From NCBI RefSeq assembly GCF_015278255.1, contig NZ_JADIJC010000010.1, positions 62,001-126,000 of the forward strand: a DNA stretch of 64,000 nt, in the 5' to 3' direction. The notes under the pieces were generated by a model. The model was not told the origin of the DNA. It did no database searches and saw nothing but the letters and a program-made list of their open reading frames with translations. The translations under genes and the position numbers were made by a program. Of the stretch, positions 33,615 through 41,886 are shown one piece after another. This DNA comes from Microbacterium hibisci. Its GTDB lineage: Bacteria; Actinomycetota; Actinomycetes; Actinomycetales; Microbacteriaceae. How positions within the stretch are numbered: the first letter of the stretch is position 1; each line of letters begins with the position of its first letter.

Positions 33615-34559
33615 GTGACCTCGACCGCCTCGACGACCGCCGTGCGACCCCCAGCCGCGCCCTCCCCGAAGGGCGTCGCGATCCAGTTCGTGCTCGCCGG
33701 CGTCGTGTGGGGCTCGAGCTTCCTGTTCATGAAGGTCGCGCTCACCGGCATCTCCCCGGCGCAGGTGGCGTGGACCCGCATCCTGCTCGGCGCACTCACG
33801 CTCGGCGCCCTCGTGCTGCTGCGCCGCGAGCACCTCTCGCGCAGCCTGCGCGTGTGGGCGCACCTCACCGTGCTCGGACTCACCTTCTGCGTCATCCCGT
33901 TCCTGCTGTTCTCGTGGGCTCAGCAGTACGTCAGCTCCGGGCTCGCCAGCATCTTCAACGCGACGACACCGATCATGACCGCGATCATGGCGTGGCTGGT
34001 GTTCCGCGTCGAACGGCTGAAGGCGCTGCAGGTCGTGGGCATCGGCGTCGGCATCCTCGGCGTGATGGTGATCATCGCGCCGTGGCAGGGGATCGCGGCG
34101 GGCGGCAGCCTCGTGCCCGAGATCGCGATCCTCGGCGCGACCGCGAGCTACGGGTTCAGCCTCGCCTACATGCGCCGCTTCGTGTCGAACACCGGCATGT
34201 CGGCCCTCGCGTTCACGTTCGGCTACATCGCGATGGCCGGCGTGGTGATGGCGATCCTGACGCCGTTCCTCGTGCTGACGCCGGTGCGGCTGGATCTGCC
34301 CATCGTCGCGAGCCTGGTGCTGCTCGGATGCCTCGGCACCGGGATCGCGTATGTCTGGAACCAGAACACGGTCCGCGCATGGGGGCCGACGCGTGCGTCG
34401 ACGGTGACCTACATCACGCCGGTGGTGGGCGTGCTCCTCGGCATCGTGATCCTCGGCGAGACGATCTCGTGGAACGAGCCCGTCGGCGCCCTGGTGATCT
34501 TCCTCGGCATCCTGCTCGCACAGGATCGGCTGCGCCTCCGGCGCGGCGGGGTGGCTTGA
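33615..34559 (+). CDS. EamA-domain (DMT family) transporter
   Basis: A 314-residue ten-segment transporter with two tandem EamA domains (about 18-145 and 160-305). Repeat marks are GVVWGSSFLFMKVAL and, in the second half, TYITPVVGVLLGIVILGE. DMT exporters move amino acids or metabolites; the direction and substrate here are unknown. GTG 33615 is 7 nt after TACCGT (33602-33607), the leaderless pattern; GTG 33606 would add three residues. It ends about 30 bp before a decayed AraC-type gene. Confidence 0.9.
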   Translation: MTSTASTTAVRPPAAPSPKGVAIQFVLAGVVWGSSFLFMKVALTGISPAQVAWTRILLGALTLGALVLLRREHLSRSLRVWAHLTVLGLTFCVIPFLLFSWAQQYVSSGLASIFNATTPIMTAIMAWLVFRVERLKALQVVGIGVGILGVMVIIAPWQGIAAGGSLVPEIAILGATASYGFSLAYMRRFVSNTGMSALAFTFGYIAMAGVVMAILTPFLVLTPVRLDLPIVASLVLLGCLGTGIAYVWNQNTVRAWGPTRASTVTYITPVVGVLLGIVILGETISWNEPVGALVIFLGILLAQDRLRLRRGGVA

Positions 34560-34592
34560 GCACGGCAGACCTCCGCGCAGACGGCGCTGTGG

Positions 34593-34712
34593 TCACGCGG
34601 CGCGGCGCCGCACCTTCCCCGGTGTCTCGCCGGTGATGCGCGAGAAGGCCCGGCTGAAGGCGGCCTCCGCGCCGTAGCCGTGCGCGGCCGCGACCGCCTC
34701 GCCACCCGGCAT
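34593..34712 (-). pseudogene. Remnant of an AraC-family regulator (C-terminal helix-turn-helix)
   Basis: The minus strand encodes 39 codons ending at TGA (34595-34593). They include EAVAAAHGYGAEAAFSRAF and SRITGETPGKVRR, which match the second helix-turn-helix and end of AraC regulators (typical form AxxVGYxSEAAFSRAFKRxxGxxPxxxR). Upstream of the ATG at 34712 the frame has no AraC-like sequence, and the YceI terminator follows within 20 bp. The rest of the gene (usually 250 residues or more) is missing, so this is a truncated pseudogene. Confidence 0.7.
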
Positions 34713-34730
34713 CGGCGGGCGGACATGACG

Positions 34731-34763
34731 AGAGCGGATGCCGCATCCCGCGGCATCCGCTCT
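34731..34763. terminator. Terminator after the YceI gene
   Basis: A 14-bp perfect stem (34731-34744 with 34750-34763, arms AGAGCGGATGCCGC and complement) with a 5-nt loop, 15 bp past the YceI stop on the minus strand. Confidence 0.7.
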
Positions 34764-34778
34764 CCTCTCACAGCGGGA

Positions 34779-35342
34779 TCAATCCTGCTGCAGCGCGCCC
34801 TGCAGGTCGAGCGTGATGGTGACGTCCTTGCCGACGAGCACGCCGCCGGTCTCGAGGGCGGCGTTCCACGTGAGGCCGAAGTCCTCGCGGTTGACGACCG
34901 TCTTCGCGGTGGCGCCGGCCTTGTAGTTGCCCCACGGGTCGGTGCCGAAGCCGCCGAACTCGAACTCGAACGTGACCGGCTTCGTGATGCCGCGGATGGT
35001 CAGGTCGCCGTCGACGAGGAACTCGTCGCCCTCGACGCGCGCGCCGGTCGAGCGGAACTCCATGGTGGGGTGGTTCTCGACGTCGAAGAAGTCGGCGGAC
35101 CGCAGGTGGCTGTCGCGGCCCTCGTCCTTGGTGTCGACGGAGGTGACGTCCACGGACGCCTCGACCTGGGCCTCGAGCGGGTTCTCGGGCGCGACCAGCG
35201 TCGCGCTCTTCATGCCGAAGGTGCCGCGCACCTTCGAGATCATCATGTGGCGGACGCTGAAGGTGACCTCGCTGTGCGCGGGGTCGAGCACCCAGGTGCC
35301 CGCCTTGTAGCCGGGAACGTCGATCGTGGTGGTGTCGGTCAT
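34779..35342 (-). CDS. YceI family protein
   Basis: A 187-residue lipocalin-like protein. Family marks: GTWVLDPAHSEVTFSVRHM (about 15-33), the central RSADFFDVENHPTMEFRST, and GDLTIRGITKPVTFEFE. YceI proteins bind isoprenoid-type lipids such as polyprenyl chains in a beta-barrel. Here there is no signal peptide, as is usual in actinobacteria, so it acts in the cytoplasm. ATG 35342 has AAGGACG upstream. Monocistronic, ending at the hairpin 34731-34763. Confidence 0.93.
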   Translation of the reverse strand: MTDTTTIDVPGYKAGTWVLDPAHSEVTFSVRHMMISKVRGTFGMKSATLVAPENPLEAQVEASVDVTSVDTKDEGRDSHLRSADFFDVENHPTMEFRSTGARVEGDEFLVDGDLTIRGITKPVTFEFEFGGFGTDPWGNYKAGATAKTVVNREDFGLTWNAALETGGVLVGKDVTITLDLQGALQQD

Positions 35343-35464
35343 GGTCGTCCTTCGTGTCTGTCTGCATGAGGTGCCCGAGAGGCCGGGCATACGGGGTCCA
35401 ACACAGCCTGACAGATGTTCTATTCCCGTGAATGCAAATGACGGGCGAACTCCCGGGAACGACG

Positions 35465-35496
35465 GACGGGACGGATGCCGCGGCATCCGTCCCGTC
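35465..35496. terminator. 32-nt perfect palindrome after the FKBP gene
   Basis: Two 16-nt arms (GACGGGACGGATGCCG and its complement) meet with no central base, 16 bp beyond the FKBP stop. It is the longest exact member of the GGATGCC/GGCATCC family in the window and probably acts as the terminator for the FKBP gene. Confidence 0.65.
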
Positions 35497-35512
35497 AGAA
35501 CCTCGTGTGGGG

Positions 35513-35881
35513 TCAGCCGACCTTGATCAGGTCGATCACGAAGATCAGTGTCTTGCCACCGAGGAAGTGCCCCCCGGCCGGGCCGTACGCGAGGTGCGGC
35601 GGGATCACCAGCTCGCGGCGACCGCCCTCCTTCATGCCCGGGATGCCGTCCTGCCAGCCCTGGATGAGGCCGCGCAGCGGGAACTGGATGCTCTCGCCGC
35701 GGTTCCACGACGAGTCGAACTCCTCGCCGGACTCGTACTCGACGCCCACGTAGTGGACGGTCACGGTGTCGCCGGGCTTGGCCTCGGCGCCCTCGCCCAC
35801 GACGAGGTCGCGGACGACGAGGTCTGCCGGCGCCGGGCCGGCGGGTGCGTCGATCTCGGGCTTGGTGCGGTCGTCAGTCAT
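35513..35881 (-). CDS. FKBP-type peptidyl-prolyl cis-trans isomerase
   Basis: A 122-residue cytoplasmic FKBP-fold isomerase. The domain starts near 30: DTVTVHYVGVEYESGEEFDSSW (in two parts), FPLRGLIQGWQDGIPGMKEGGRRELVIPP (also in parts), LAYGPAG and TLIFVIDLIKVG. Aromatic residues of the proline pocket are present (Y44, F55, W86-equivalent W76, Y99). It catalyses proline isomerisation during protein folding. ATG 35881 has GGATGGA just upstream and a TTGGAT box 6 nt away. Single gene, terminated by the palindrome 35465-35496. Confidence 0.95.
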   Translation of the reverse strand: MTDDRTKPEIDAPAGPAPADLVVRDLVVGEGAEAKPGDTVTVHYVGVEYESGEEFDSSWNRGESIQFPLRGLIQGWQDGIPGMKEGGRRELVIPPHLAYGPAGGHFLGGKTLIFVIDLIKVG

Positions 35882-35975
35882 GAGTCCATCCAAGCATGGG
35901 GGCGGCGATCGGCGCAGGCTGCGTTCACTGCGGGCGGACACGGACCGACGATGAGAGGATCCGGCCCGACTCAAG

Positions 35976-36026
35976 ACTCAGCGCTCGGTGCCGCGGCGAT
36001 GCCTGCGTGTCTACCGAGCGCTGAGT
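35976..36026. repeat. 14-bp inverted repeat with 23-nt loop
   Basis: ACTCAGCGCTCGGT (35976-35989) is repeated exactly inverted at 36013-36026. It lies between the PrsW stop (36072) and the FKBP start, and its sequence is unrelated to the GGATGCC hairpins. It may be the PrsW terminator or a small repeated element. Confidence 0.7.
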
Positions 36027-36071
36027 TGACCTGGATTCAGGATGCCGGGAGGCCCCCAGAGGTGTCAAGAC

Positions 36072-37295
36072 CTACGGGGCGAACATCGCGGCGCGAGTCG
36101 CGGCGGTCTTGGCGAGGAGGTCGCGCTCCTCGCTCGCGGCCAGCGCATCGCGCCCGGTGATGGCGCGCTGGCGCGTCGCGGCAAGGGCCGTGGCATCCGT
36201 GATGAAGGTCTTCATGAGGGCGGTGCGGTCGCCCCGCAGCGTGCGCGCCCAGGCCAGGGCCGCCTTGCGTCCCGCCGGCGTCGCCAGCATGTCGACCTCC
36301 TGCGGCGTGAACCACCCGGCCGCGGCGTAGTCGCCGAGCCGGCGTCGCGTGAGCCGCGTCTCCTCCCGGCGGAGCGCCACGATCCCCAGGACGAAGCCGA
36401 TGAACAGCGGCACCTGGAGCGTGAGGTACAGGAGGAAGAAGTCGCCGAACAGGGCCGATCCGTTCCAGAACGCGTGGAGGGCGATCGCGCCGGCGAGTCC
36501 CACCAGCCACGGGCCGACCGCCTGACCGGTGCTCAGGCCCCGGCGTGCGGCGAGGCCGAGCGCGAATCCCGTCACGGCGGTGAACATCACGTGCGCGAAC
36601 GGCGACAGGATGCCGCGGAGGAAGAAGGTTCCTGTCGTCTCGGCCGCGCCGCCCTCGATGAAGCTGACGGCGAAGTACTGGATGTTCTCGGTGAACGCGA
36701 ACCCCGCGCCCACGAGCGCCCCGTACACGATGCCGTCGACGGGTCCGTCGAACGCTCGCCGGGCGGTGGCGAAGATGAGGAAGACGCCGAGGCCCTTGGC
36801 GAACTCCTCCACGACCGGAGCCTGGACGACGGCCTGCAGCACTTCCCGCACGCCGGTGGCGGGGCCGAGCACCATCGAGAGCAGCAGGTCGACACCGAGG
36901 GCGATACCCACAGCGGCGATGGCACCCCACGCCACGGCGAGCACGAGCAGTCCGCGCGGCTCGGGCTCCCACCGATCGACGATGCGGACGGCCAGCAGGA
37001 CTCCGGCCAGCGGCACCAGTGCGAGCAGCATGCCCACGAGGGACGCCCCCGGCCCCATCGTGTTCAGGAAATAGGCCACCAGCGCGATCAGCAGCAGCAC
37101 CAGCACGCCGATGATCCAGATCGACGCGGAACGCCCGCGCCGAGCCGGTGCCGCCGGAAGCTGCACGGGCGCCGGCGAGACCGCCGGGGGCGTGATGGCC
37201 GCAGGCGCCGCGTGACGGGGCTGCGCCAGAGCGGACGCGAACTCGGGCGGCGTGAGCGAAGGGCGCATTCGATCGGCGCCGGGGTCGAGCGTCAT
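36072..37295 (-). CDS. PrsW family intramembrane metalloprotease
   Basis: A 407-residue membrane protein. A Pro/Ala-rich cytoplasmic N terminus (about 1-55) precedes eight or so membrane segments. The PrsW metalloprotease motifs are all present: APVVEEFAKG, FTENIQYF and LHAFWNG, whose Glu and His residues are the presumed zinc ligands. A soluble C-terminal region of about 100 residues follows. PrsW cleaves anti-sigma factors in Bacillus; the target here is unknown. ATG 37295 is 6 nt after TAGGCT (37307-37302), again the leaderless pattern. It is divergent from the FAA hydrolase gene. Confidence 0.93.
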   Translation of the reverse strand: MTLDPGADRMRPSLTPPEFASALAQPRHAAPAAITPPAVSPAPVQLPAAPARRGRSASIWIIGVLVLLLIALVAYFLNTMGPGASLVGMLLALVPLAGVLLAVRIVDRWEPEPRGLLVLAVAWGAIAAVGIALGVDLLLSMVLGPATGVREVLQAVVQAPVVEEFAKGLGVFLIFATARRAFDGPVDGIVYGALVGAGFAFTENIQYFAVSFIEGGAAETTGTFFLRGILSPFAHVMFTAVTGFALGLAARRGLSTGQAVGPWLVGLAGAIALHAFWNGSALFGDFFLLYLTLQVPLFIGFVLGIVALRREETRLTRRRLGDYAAAGWFTPQEVDMLATPAGRKAALAWARTLRGDRTALMKTFITDATALAATRQRAITGRDALAASEERDLLAKTAATRAAMFAP

Positions 37296-37380
37296 GCGCA
37301 CAGCCTATGGGTGCATGACGACCACCCGTGACGGGGTTGCGGATCGCGCACGTGACCGGTCCGCCGGATAGGTTGGAAGA

Positions 37381-38244
37381 ATGCGCTTCGCCCACGTCGT
37401 GTCAGCCGGATCGGGCGAGCCGAGGCTCGCTCTCATCGAGGATGACGAGGCGATCGTCGTCGGCGAGCTCTTCGACGGCGCGCCCCGCACACTGGAGCAG
37501 CTCATCGCGGGAGGCGACGATCTGCTCGCACGCGTGGGCGATGCCGCGGCCGGCGGGGCGCGGCATCCGCTCGACTCCTTCGGCTTCGCGTCCGCCGTCC
37601 TCGCGCCGCCGGTGATCCTGGCGATCGGCCTGAACTACGCCGCCCACTCGAGCGAGCTCGGCCTCAAGACCGACTCCACCCCAACCGTGTTCGTGCTGTG
37701 GCCCAACTCGCTCGCCGGCCACGAGGGCACGACCATCTGGCCGCGCACGCTCAGCGAATCGGTCGACTACGAGGCGGAGCTGGGCGTCATCATCGGCACG
37801 CCCGCGAAGGACGTCTCGCCCGAGGACGCCCTCGAACACGTGTGGGGCTACACGGTGGTCAACGACATCACGGCCCGCGACATCCAGTACTCCGAGGCCC
37901 AGTGGTCGCGCTGCAAGTCGTTCGACGGGTTCACCCCCACGGGTCCGTTCGTCGTCACCCGCGACGAGGTGCCCGACCCGCAGAACCTGCACATCTGGAC
38001 CGTGCTCGACGGCACGACGCTGCAGGACGCGACCACCGGACAGATGGTCCGGCCCGTCGCCACGCTGATCTCGCACCTGTCGAAGTCGGCGACGCTGCTG
38101 CCCGGAACCCTCATCTCGACCGGCAGCCCCGGCGGCGCAGGCTATTCGCGCGACCCGCAGGTGTTCCTCCGCGACCGGTCGACCGTGACGGTCGCGATCG
38201 ACGGCATCGGCGCGCTCACCACGCACTGCCGCATCCTCGGCTGA
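37381..38244 (+). CDS. Fumarylacetoacetate hydrolase family protein
   Basis: A 287-residue FAH-fold enzyme. The metal-binding signature is visible: AIGLNYAAHSSE (about 80-91), ESVDYEAELGVII (E, E and D ligands, about 121-133) and VVNDITARDIQ. Related proteins hydrolyse fumarylpyruvate or acylpyruvates, or isomerise and decarboxylate catechol meta-cleavage products; the substrate cannot be told. A 70-residue N-terminal domain precedes the core. ATG 37381 lies 6 nt after TAGGTT (37369-37374) and also has GGAAG. Followed by a strong bidirectional terminator. Confidence 0.93.
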   Translation: MRFAHVVSAGSGEPRLALIEDDEAIVVGELFDGAPRTLEQLIAGGDDLLARVGDAAAGGARHPLDSFGFASAVLAPPVILAIGLNYAAHSSELGLKTDSTPTVFVLWPNSLAGHEGTTIWPRTLSESVDYEAELGVIIGTPAKDVSPEDALEHVWGYTVVNDITARDIQYSEAQWSRCKSFDGFTPTGPFVVTRDEVPDPQNLHIWTVLDGTTLQDATTGQMVRPVATLISHLSKSATLLPGTLISTGSPGGAGYSRDPQVFLRDRSTVTVAIDGIGALTTHCRILG

Positions 38245-38278
38245 GCCCGGCGGAGCCGGGCTGGGCCGGCGACACACG

Positions 38279-38316
38279 CCGACGGCGGGTGCCCCCCGAG
38301 GGGCACCCGCCGTCGG
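38279..38316. terminator. Bidirectional terminator
   Basis: A 17-bp perfect stem (38279-38295 with 38300-38316, inner arms GGCGGGTGCCCC and complement) with a 4-nt loop, between convergent genes and followed by ATTCGTC on the plus strand. Confidence 0.8.
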
Positions 38317-38321
38317 ATTCG

Positions 38322-38837
38322 TCAGTTGGCGACCGTCGAGCAGTCGACCGGAAGACCGCGGACCTCGACCGTTCCGGTGAAGCCGGCGTTCTGGCACGCC
38401 TGCAGGACCTCGCCCGAGAAGGTCAGCAGCGGGAGGACCAACGCGAAGAAGAGGATGATGCCGAGGATCATCAGCACCGACGAGATGATGATGGCCGCGA
38501 CGGCCCATCCGTTCTTGGCACCGGCCTTTCGGCTCTGCACGAGCGCCACGATGCCGAGGATGAGCGCGACGAGCTGCACGAAGAACGACAGCACGAAGGC
38601 GACGATGCCGAGCGTCTTGCCGGGCACGGGGGCGTCCGCGGGCGCGCCGTAGGCGGGCGGCGGAGCGGATCCGTACGCGGGCGAGGCGGCCGGGTACGAC
38701 GGCGGGACCGCCGCGTAGCCGGGCTGGGCGGGGCCGGACGGGTAGTCCGACGCACCCACGGGGGGCGGAGGCGTGGTGTGCGGCGAGTCGGGCTGCTGCG
38801 GCGGCTCGGATGCCGCCGGGTTGTGCGGGTCGGTCAT
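38322..38837 (-). CDS. DUF4190-like membrane protein with Pro-rich N terminus
   Basis: A 171-residue protein. Residues 1-75 are Pro/Ala/Tyr-rich and probably disordered (repeated PxYG and PPP elements). Two membrane segments follow (about 76-100 and 108-138) with the QSRKAG-KNGWA loop typical of DUF4190-like proteins, then a short extracytoplasmic tail with two cysteines (QACQNAG and VDCSTVAN) that could form a disulfide. The function is unknown. ATG 38837 has AAAGGGCGAG upstream. Confidence 0.85.
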   Translation of the reverse strand: MTDPHNPAASEPPQQPDSPHTTPPPPVGASDYPSGPAQPGYAAVPPSYPAASPAYGSAPPPAYGAPADAPVPGKTLGIVAFVLSFFVQLVALILGIVALVQSRKAGAKNGWAVAAIIISSVLMILGIILFFALVLPLLTFSGEVLQACQNAGFTGTVEVRGLPVDCSTVAN

Positions 38838-38900
38838 TTCTCGCCCTTTCGTTCGAGTCCCCCCGACGCTATCGACCGGCGCCCCGTCCCGGCAACAGCC

Positions 38901-40385
38901 TCAGCGCGTGTCGGCCGCGGCCCTGTCGACCACGACGTCTTCCGGCGACTGCACCACCGGGATGGCGGCCGTGACGGTCTCGAGCCCCGACAGACGGGCC
39001 GGCGACAGCTGCTTCTTCACGTCGTCGCGCGACATCAGGCCCGCCTCGACGACGAGGTCGGCGACGCCCCGGCCCGTCAGCAGCGCGGTCTTGGCCAGCG
39101 CCGCGGCCGCCGCGTACCCGATGAACGGCGTGAGCGCGGTGATGACGCCGACCGACGAGCCGACCATGGCTCCCAGTCGTTCGCGGTTGGCCGTGATGCC
39201 GTCGACGCAGTTCACGCGCAGCGTGTACATCGCCTGCCGCAGCCACGTGATCGACTGGAAGATCGAGTGCGCGATCACCGGTTCGAACGCGTTGAGCTGC
39301 AGCTGCCCGCCTTCGACCGCCATGGTGACGGTGAGGTCGGCGCCGGCAACGGAGAACGCCACCTGGTTCACGACCTCGGGGATCACCGGGTTCACCTTGC
39401 CGGGCATGATCGACGACCCCGCCTGACGGGCAGGCAGGTTGATCTCGCCGAAACCTGCCTGCGGGCCGGACGACAGCAGGCGCAGATCGTTGCAGATCTT
39501 CGACAGCTTGATCGCGTTGCGCTTGAGCGACGCCGAGAACGACATGAAGGAGCCGGTGTCGCTGGTGGCCTCCACCAGGTCGGTGGCGGTGGCGAGGTCG
39601 AGGCCCGAGATCTCGCGCAGGTGGCGGAGGACGGCGGGCGCATACGACGGGTGGGTCGTGATCCCGGTGCCGATCGCGGTGGCCCCCATGTTCACCTCGT
39701 ACAGGAGGTACGCGTTCTCCGTGAGGCGCTGGTGGTCGTAGCCGAGCGTGGTCGCGAAGCCGTGGAACTCCTGGCCGAGGGTCATCGGCACGGCGTCCTG
39801 CAGCTGCGTGCGGCCGACCTTCAGCACGTCGTGGAACTCGACGGCCTTGGACAGGAACGCGCGCCGCAGCAGGTCGAGCTCCTCCAGCAGCGTCTGCAGG
39901 TCGAGCCCCAGCCCCACCTTGATGGCCGTCGGATACACGTCGTTCGTCGACTGGCTGCGGTTGGTGTCGTCGATCGGCGACAGGTACGCGTAGTCGCCCT
40001 TCTCCCGTCCGGCGAGTTCGAGCGCGATATTGGTGATGACCTCGTTGGCGTTCATGTTGGTCGACGTGCCTGCGCCGCCCTGGATCACCCCGACGACGAA
40101 CTGGTCGTGGTACTCGCCGTCGATGACGAGCTGCGAGGCCCGGTCGATGAGGTCGGCCTTCGCGGGGTCGAGGACGCCGATCTCGCGGTTCGCGCGCGCC
40201 GACGCCTGCTTGACCATCGCGAGCGCGCGCACGAGGTCGGGGTACACCGAGATCGGTCGCTTGGAGATCGGGAAGTTCTCCAGCGCGCGGGCGGTGTGGA
40301 TGCCCCAGTACGCGTCGGCGGGGATCTCGAGGGATCCCAGGGAGTCGGTCTCGATGCGGGTGCGCGTCATTGCGTCCAGAGCCAT
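38901..40385 (-). CDS. aspA: Aspartate ammonia-lyase
   Basis: A 494-residue homotetrameric lyase converting aspartate to fumarate and ammonia. Superfamily signature: GSSIMPGKVNP (catalytic SS loop, about 326-336). Other conserved regions are TSTNMNANEVI (about 112-122) and SQSTNDVYPTA. The N-terminal WGIHTARALENFPIS is closer to aspartase than to class II fumarase. The C terminus is extended by about 20 residues (VQSPEDVVVDR). ATG 40385 has GAGG about 9 nt upstream; the promoter box TAGTCT (40438-40433) gives a leader of about 40 nt. A TGTAC-N5-GTACA repeat lies just upstream. Confidence 0.93.
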   Translation of the reverse strand: MALDAMTRTRIETDSLGSLEIPADAYWGIHTARALENFPISKRPISVYPDLVRALAMVKQASARANREIGVLDPAKADLIDRASQLVIDGEYHDQFVVGVIQGGAGTSTNMNANEVITNIALELAGREKGDYAYLSPIDDTNRSQSTNDVYPTAIKVGLGLDLQTLLEELDLLRRAFLSKAVEFHDVLKVGRTQLQDAVPMTLGQEFHGFATTLGYDHQRLTENAYLLYEVNMGATAIGTGITTHPSYAPAVLRHLREISGLDLATATDLVEATSDTGSFMSFSASLKRNAIKLSKICNDLRLLSSGPQAGFGEINLPARQAGSSIMPGKVNPVIPEVVNQVAFSVAGADLTVTMAVEGGQLQLNAFEPVIAHSIFQSITWLRQAMYTLRVNCVDGITANRERLGAMVGSSVGVITALTPFIGYAAAAALAKTALLTGRGVADLVVEAGLMSRDDVKKQLSPARLSGLETVTAAIPVVQSPEDVVVDRAAADTR

Positions 40386-40461
40386 GTGTGCAGTCCTCGT
40401 GGGTCGTTCACAGCGGTGTGCGGGTTGGTTCGAGACTACCCTCGGCGCCTGTGCGCGAGCC

Positions 40462-40476
40462 TGTACACGGCGTACA
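40462..40476. promoter_or_regulatory. TGTAC-N5-GTACA inverted repeat upstream of aspA
   Basis: A 5-bp inverted repeat with a 5-nt centre, about 24 bp upstream of the aspA -10 candidate, in the 146-bp gap between aspA and the phosphodiesterase gene. The position fits an activator or repressor site. Short, so of low weight. Confidence 0.3.
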
Positions 40477-40531
40477 CCCCAGCCCGGCGGGACGTACAGC
40501 GCGGCGGTCGTCGGGGCAGCGGCGGGATCGT

Positions 40532-41494
40532 TCAGTGGCGCTTGCGCGAGAAGGCCTCGAGCCGCTCCTCGGACGTGAGCCGCGACATCCGCTCAACCCA
40601 TTCCGCCGAGAAGAAGTCGCCGGTGGGCGCGTCGACCACGGGCACCACCGCGTGGGTGATGGTGTCGTCGTACACGTGCACCAGGTGGAACGACTGGCCC
40701 GCGTCCATGCCGTTGACGTCGACTGCCGCCCGCGCGAGGTTCATCGTGTAGCAGGTGGCCGCCGCCACGCTCACGGGCACGCCGGCGAAGGTGCCGCTGG
40801 TCGAGTAGTGCAGGTGACCGGCGAGGATCGCGCGCACGTCGGTGCCGGCGACGATCTCGGCCAGGCGGCCCTGGTCGCGCAGCTCGAGGATGTCGAACAG
40901 CGGCACATGCGACGGCAGCGGCGGGTGATGGAGCGCGAGGATCGTGCCGAGGGGCGCGGGCGTCGCGAGCTCGTGACGAAGCCACTCCAGCTGGTGCGAG
41001 TCGAGGTCGCCATGGTGCCACCCGGGCACCGTGGTGTCGAGCGCGATGAGCCGCAGGCCGTGCAGATCCCACACTCCCGTGACAGGCTCCTGCGTCGGCT
41101 CGAGCCCGAGCAGGTCGCGGCGCAGCGACGGGCGCTCGTCGTGATTGCCGGCGATCCACACCACGGGCGCACCGAGACGCTCCGCGACGGGCTCGACCGC
41201 CGCGCGCAGAGCCGCGTAGGCCTCCGGCTCGCCGAGATCGGTCAGGTCGCCCGTGAAGACGATGGCGTCGGGACGGATGCCGGTGGCCTCGGCGGCCGCG
41301 AGGGTGCGGGCGAGGTTCGCCGCGGTGTCGAAGCGCCCGCCCAGCGGCGGGTTGCCGGCCAGCAGATGCGTGTCGCTCAGATGCAGGATGGTGCGCCGCG
41401 CGGGCGGGTACTGGCCGAACTGGACGGGCGCGGACGCGCGCCCGGAGGCTCCGGGCGCCCCGTCGGCGGCATCTGAGGATGGCGTCGGGACCAT
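40532..41494 (-). CDS. Metallophosphoesterase, cyclic-nucleotide phosphodiesterase-like
   Basis: A 320-residue calcineurin-like phosphoesterase, close in layout to class III 3',5'-cyclic AMP phosphodiesterases. All metal motifs are present: LSDTHL (D and H, about 39-44), FTGDLTD (about 80-86), GNHDE (about 116-120), LHHPPL (about 190) and GHLHY (about 226). There is no signal peptide. The substrate is inferred from family only. ATG 41494 lies 6 nt after TAGGGT (41506-41501), so it is probably leaderless. Confidence 0.92.
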   Translation of the reverse strand: MVPTPSSDAADGAPGASGRASAPVQFGQYPPARRTILHLSDTHLLAGNPPLGGRFDTAANLARTLAAAEATGIRPDAIVFTGDLTDLGEPEAYAALRAAVEPVAERLGAPVVWIAGNHDERPSLRRDLLGLEPTQEPVTGVWDLHGLRLIALDTTVPGWHHGDLDSHQLEWLRHELATPAPLGTILALHHPPLPSHVPLFDILELRDQGRLAEIVAGTDVRAILAGHLHYSTSGTFAGVPVSVAAATCYTMNLARAAVDVNGMDAGQSFHLVHVYDDTITHAVVPVVDAPTGDFFSAEWVERMSRLTSEERLEAFSRKRH

Positions 41495-41556
41495 GCCCCC
41501 ACCCTATTGCCGCGCTCCGTCATCGGACGGGAGCCCGCCGTCGGGCGGGAGAGTCG

Positions 41557-41886
41557 TCAGTGGTTGAAGACGATGAGCAGCAGGCCGCCCAGCACCGCGC
41601 CGGCGCACACCGCGAAGCAGGCGTAGGCGCCGACGAGGGCGAGGCGCTTCTGACCCTCGGTCAGCGGGTTGCGCTTGGCTGCCTTGGCGGCGGCCTTCTC
41701 GGCCCGGCGCGCCTCCTTCTCGGAGATGACGGTGATGGCATCGGTGAACTCGGCCGGCGCGACCACGGGCGGACGGCCCGCGCGCACCAGCATGCGCAGG
41801 CCCAGCGCATAGAAGCTCACGATGAGGACGGCCGCCACCATCGCCGCGATGAAGACCTGCACGAAGGCGATCCAGTCGATGGTCAT
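41557..41886 (-). CDS. Small membrane protein coupled to the phosphate transporter
   Basis: A 109-residue protein with a membrane segment at about 5-28, a basic cytoplasmic region with ARRAEKAAAKAAKRNP, and a second segment at about 82-107. The ATG overlaps the transporter's stop (ATGA, 41886-41883), so it is co-translated. Small partners like this recur behind PiT transporters in actinobacteria; the role is unknown. Confidence 0.8.
   Translation of the reverse strand: MTIDWIAFVQVFIAAMVAAVLIVSFYALGLRMLVRAGRPPVVAPAEFTDAITVISEKEARRAEKAAAKAAKRNPLTEGQKRLALVGAYACFAVCAGAVLGGLLLIVFNH

Noticed and set aside
36037..37395. Alternative minus-strand frame across the PrsW gene
   Set aside because: Arg-rich out-of-frame reading; the PrsW motifs are in the frame ending at 36072.
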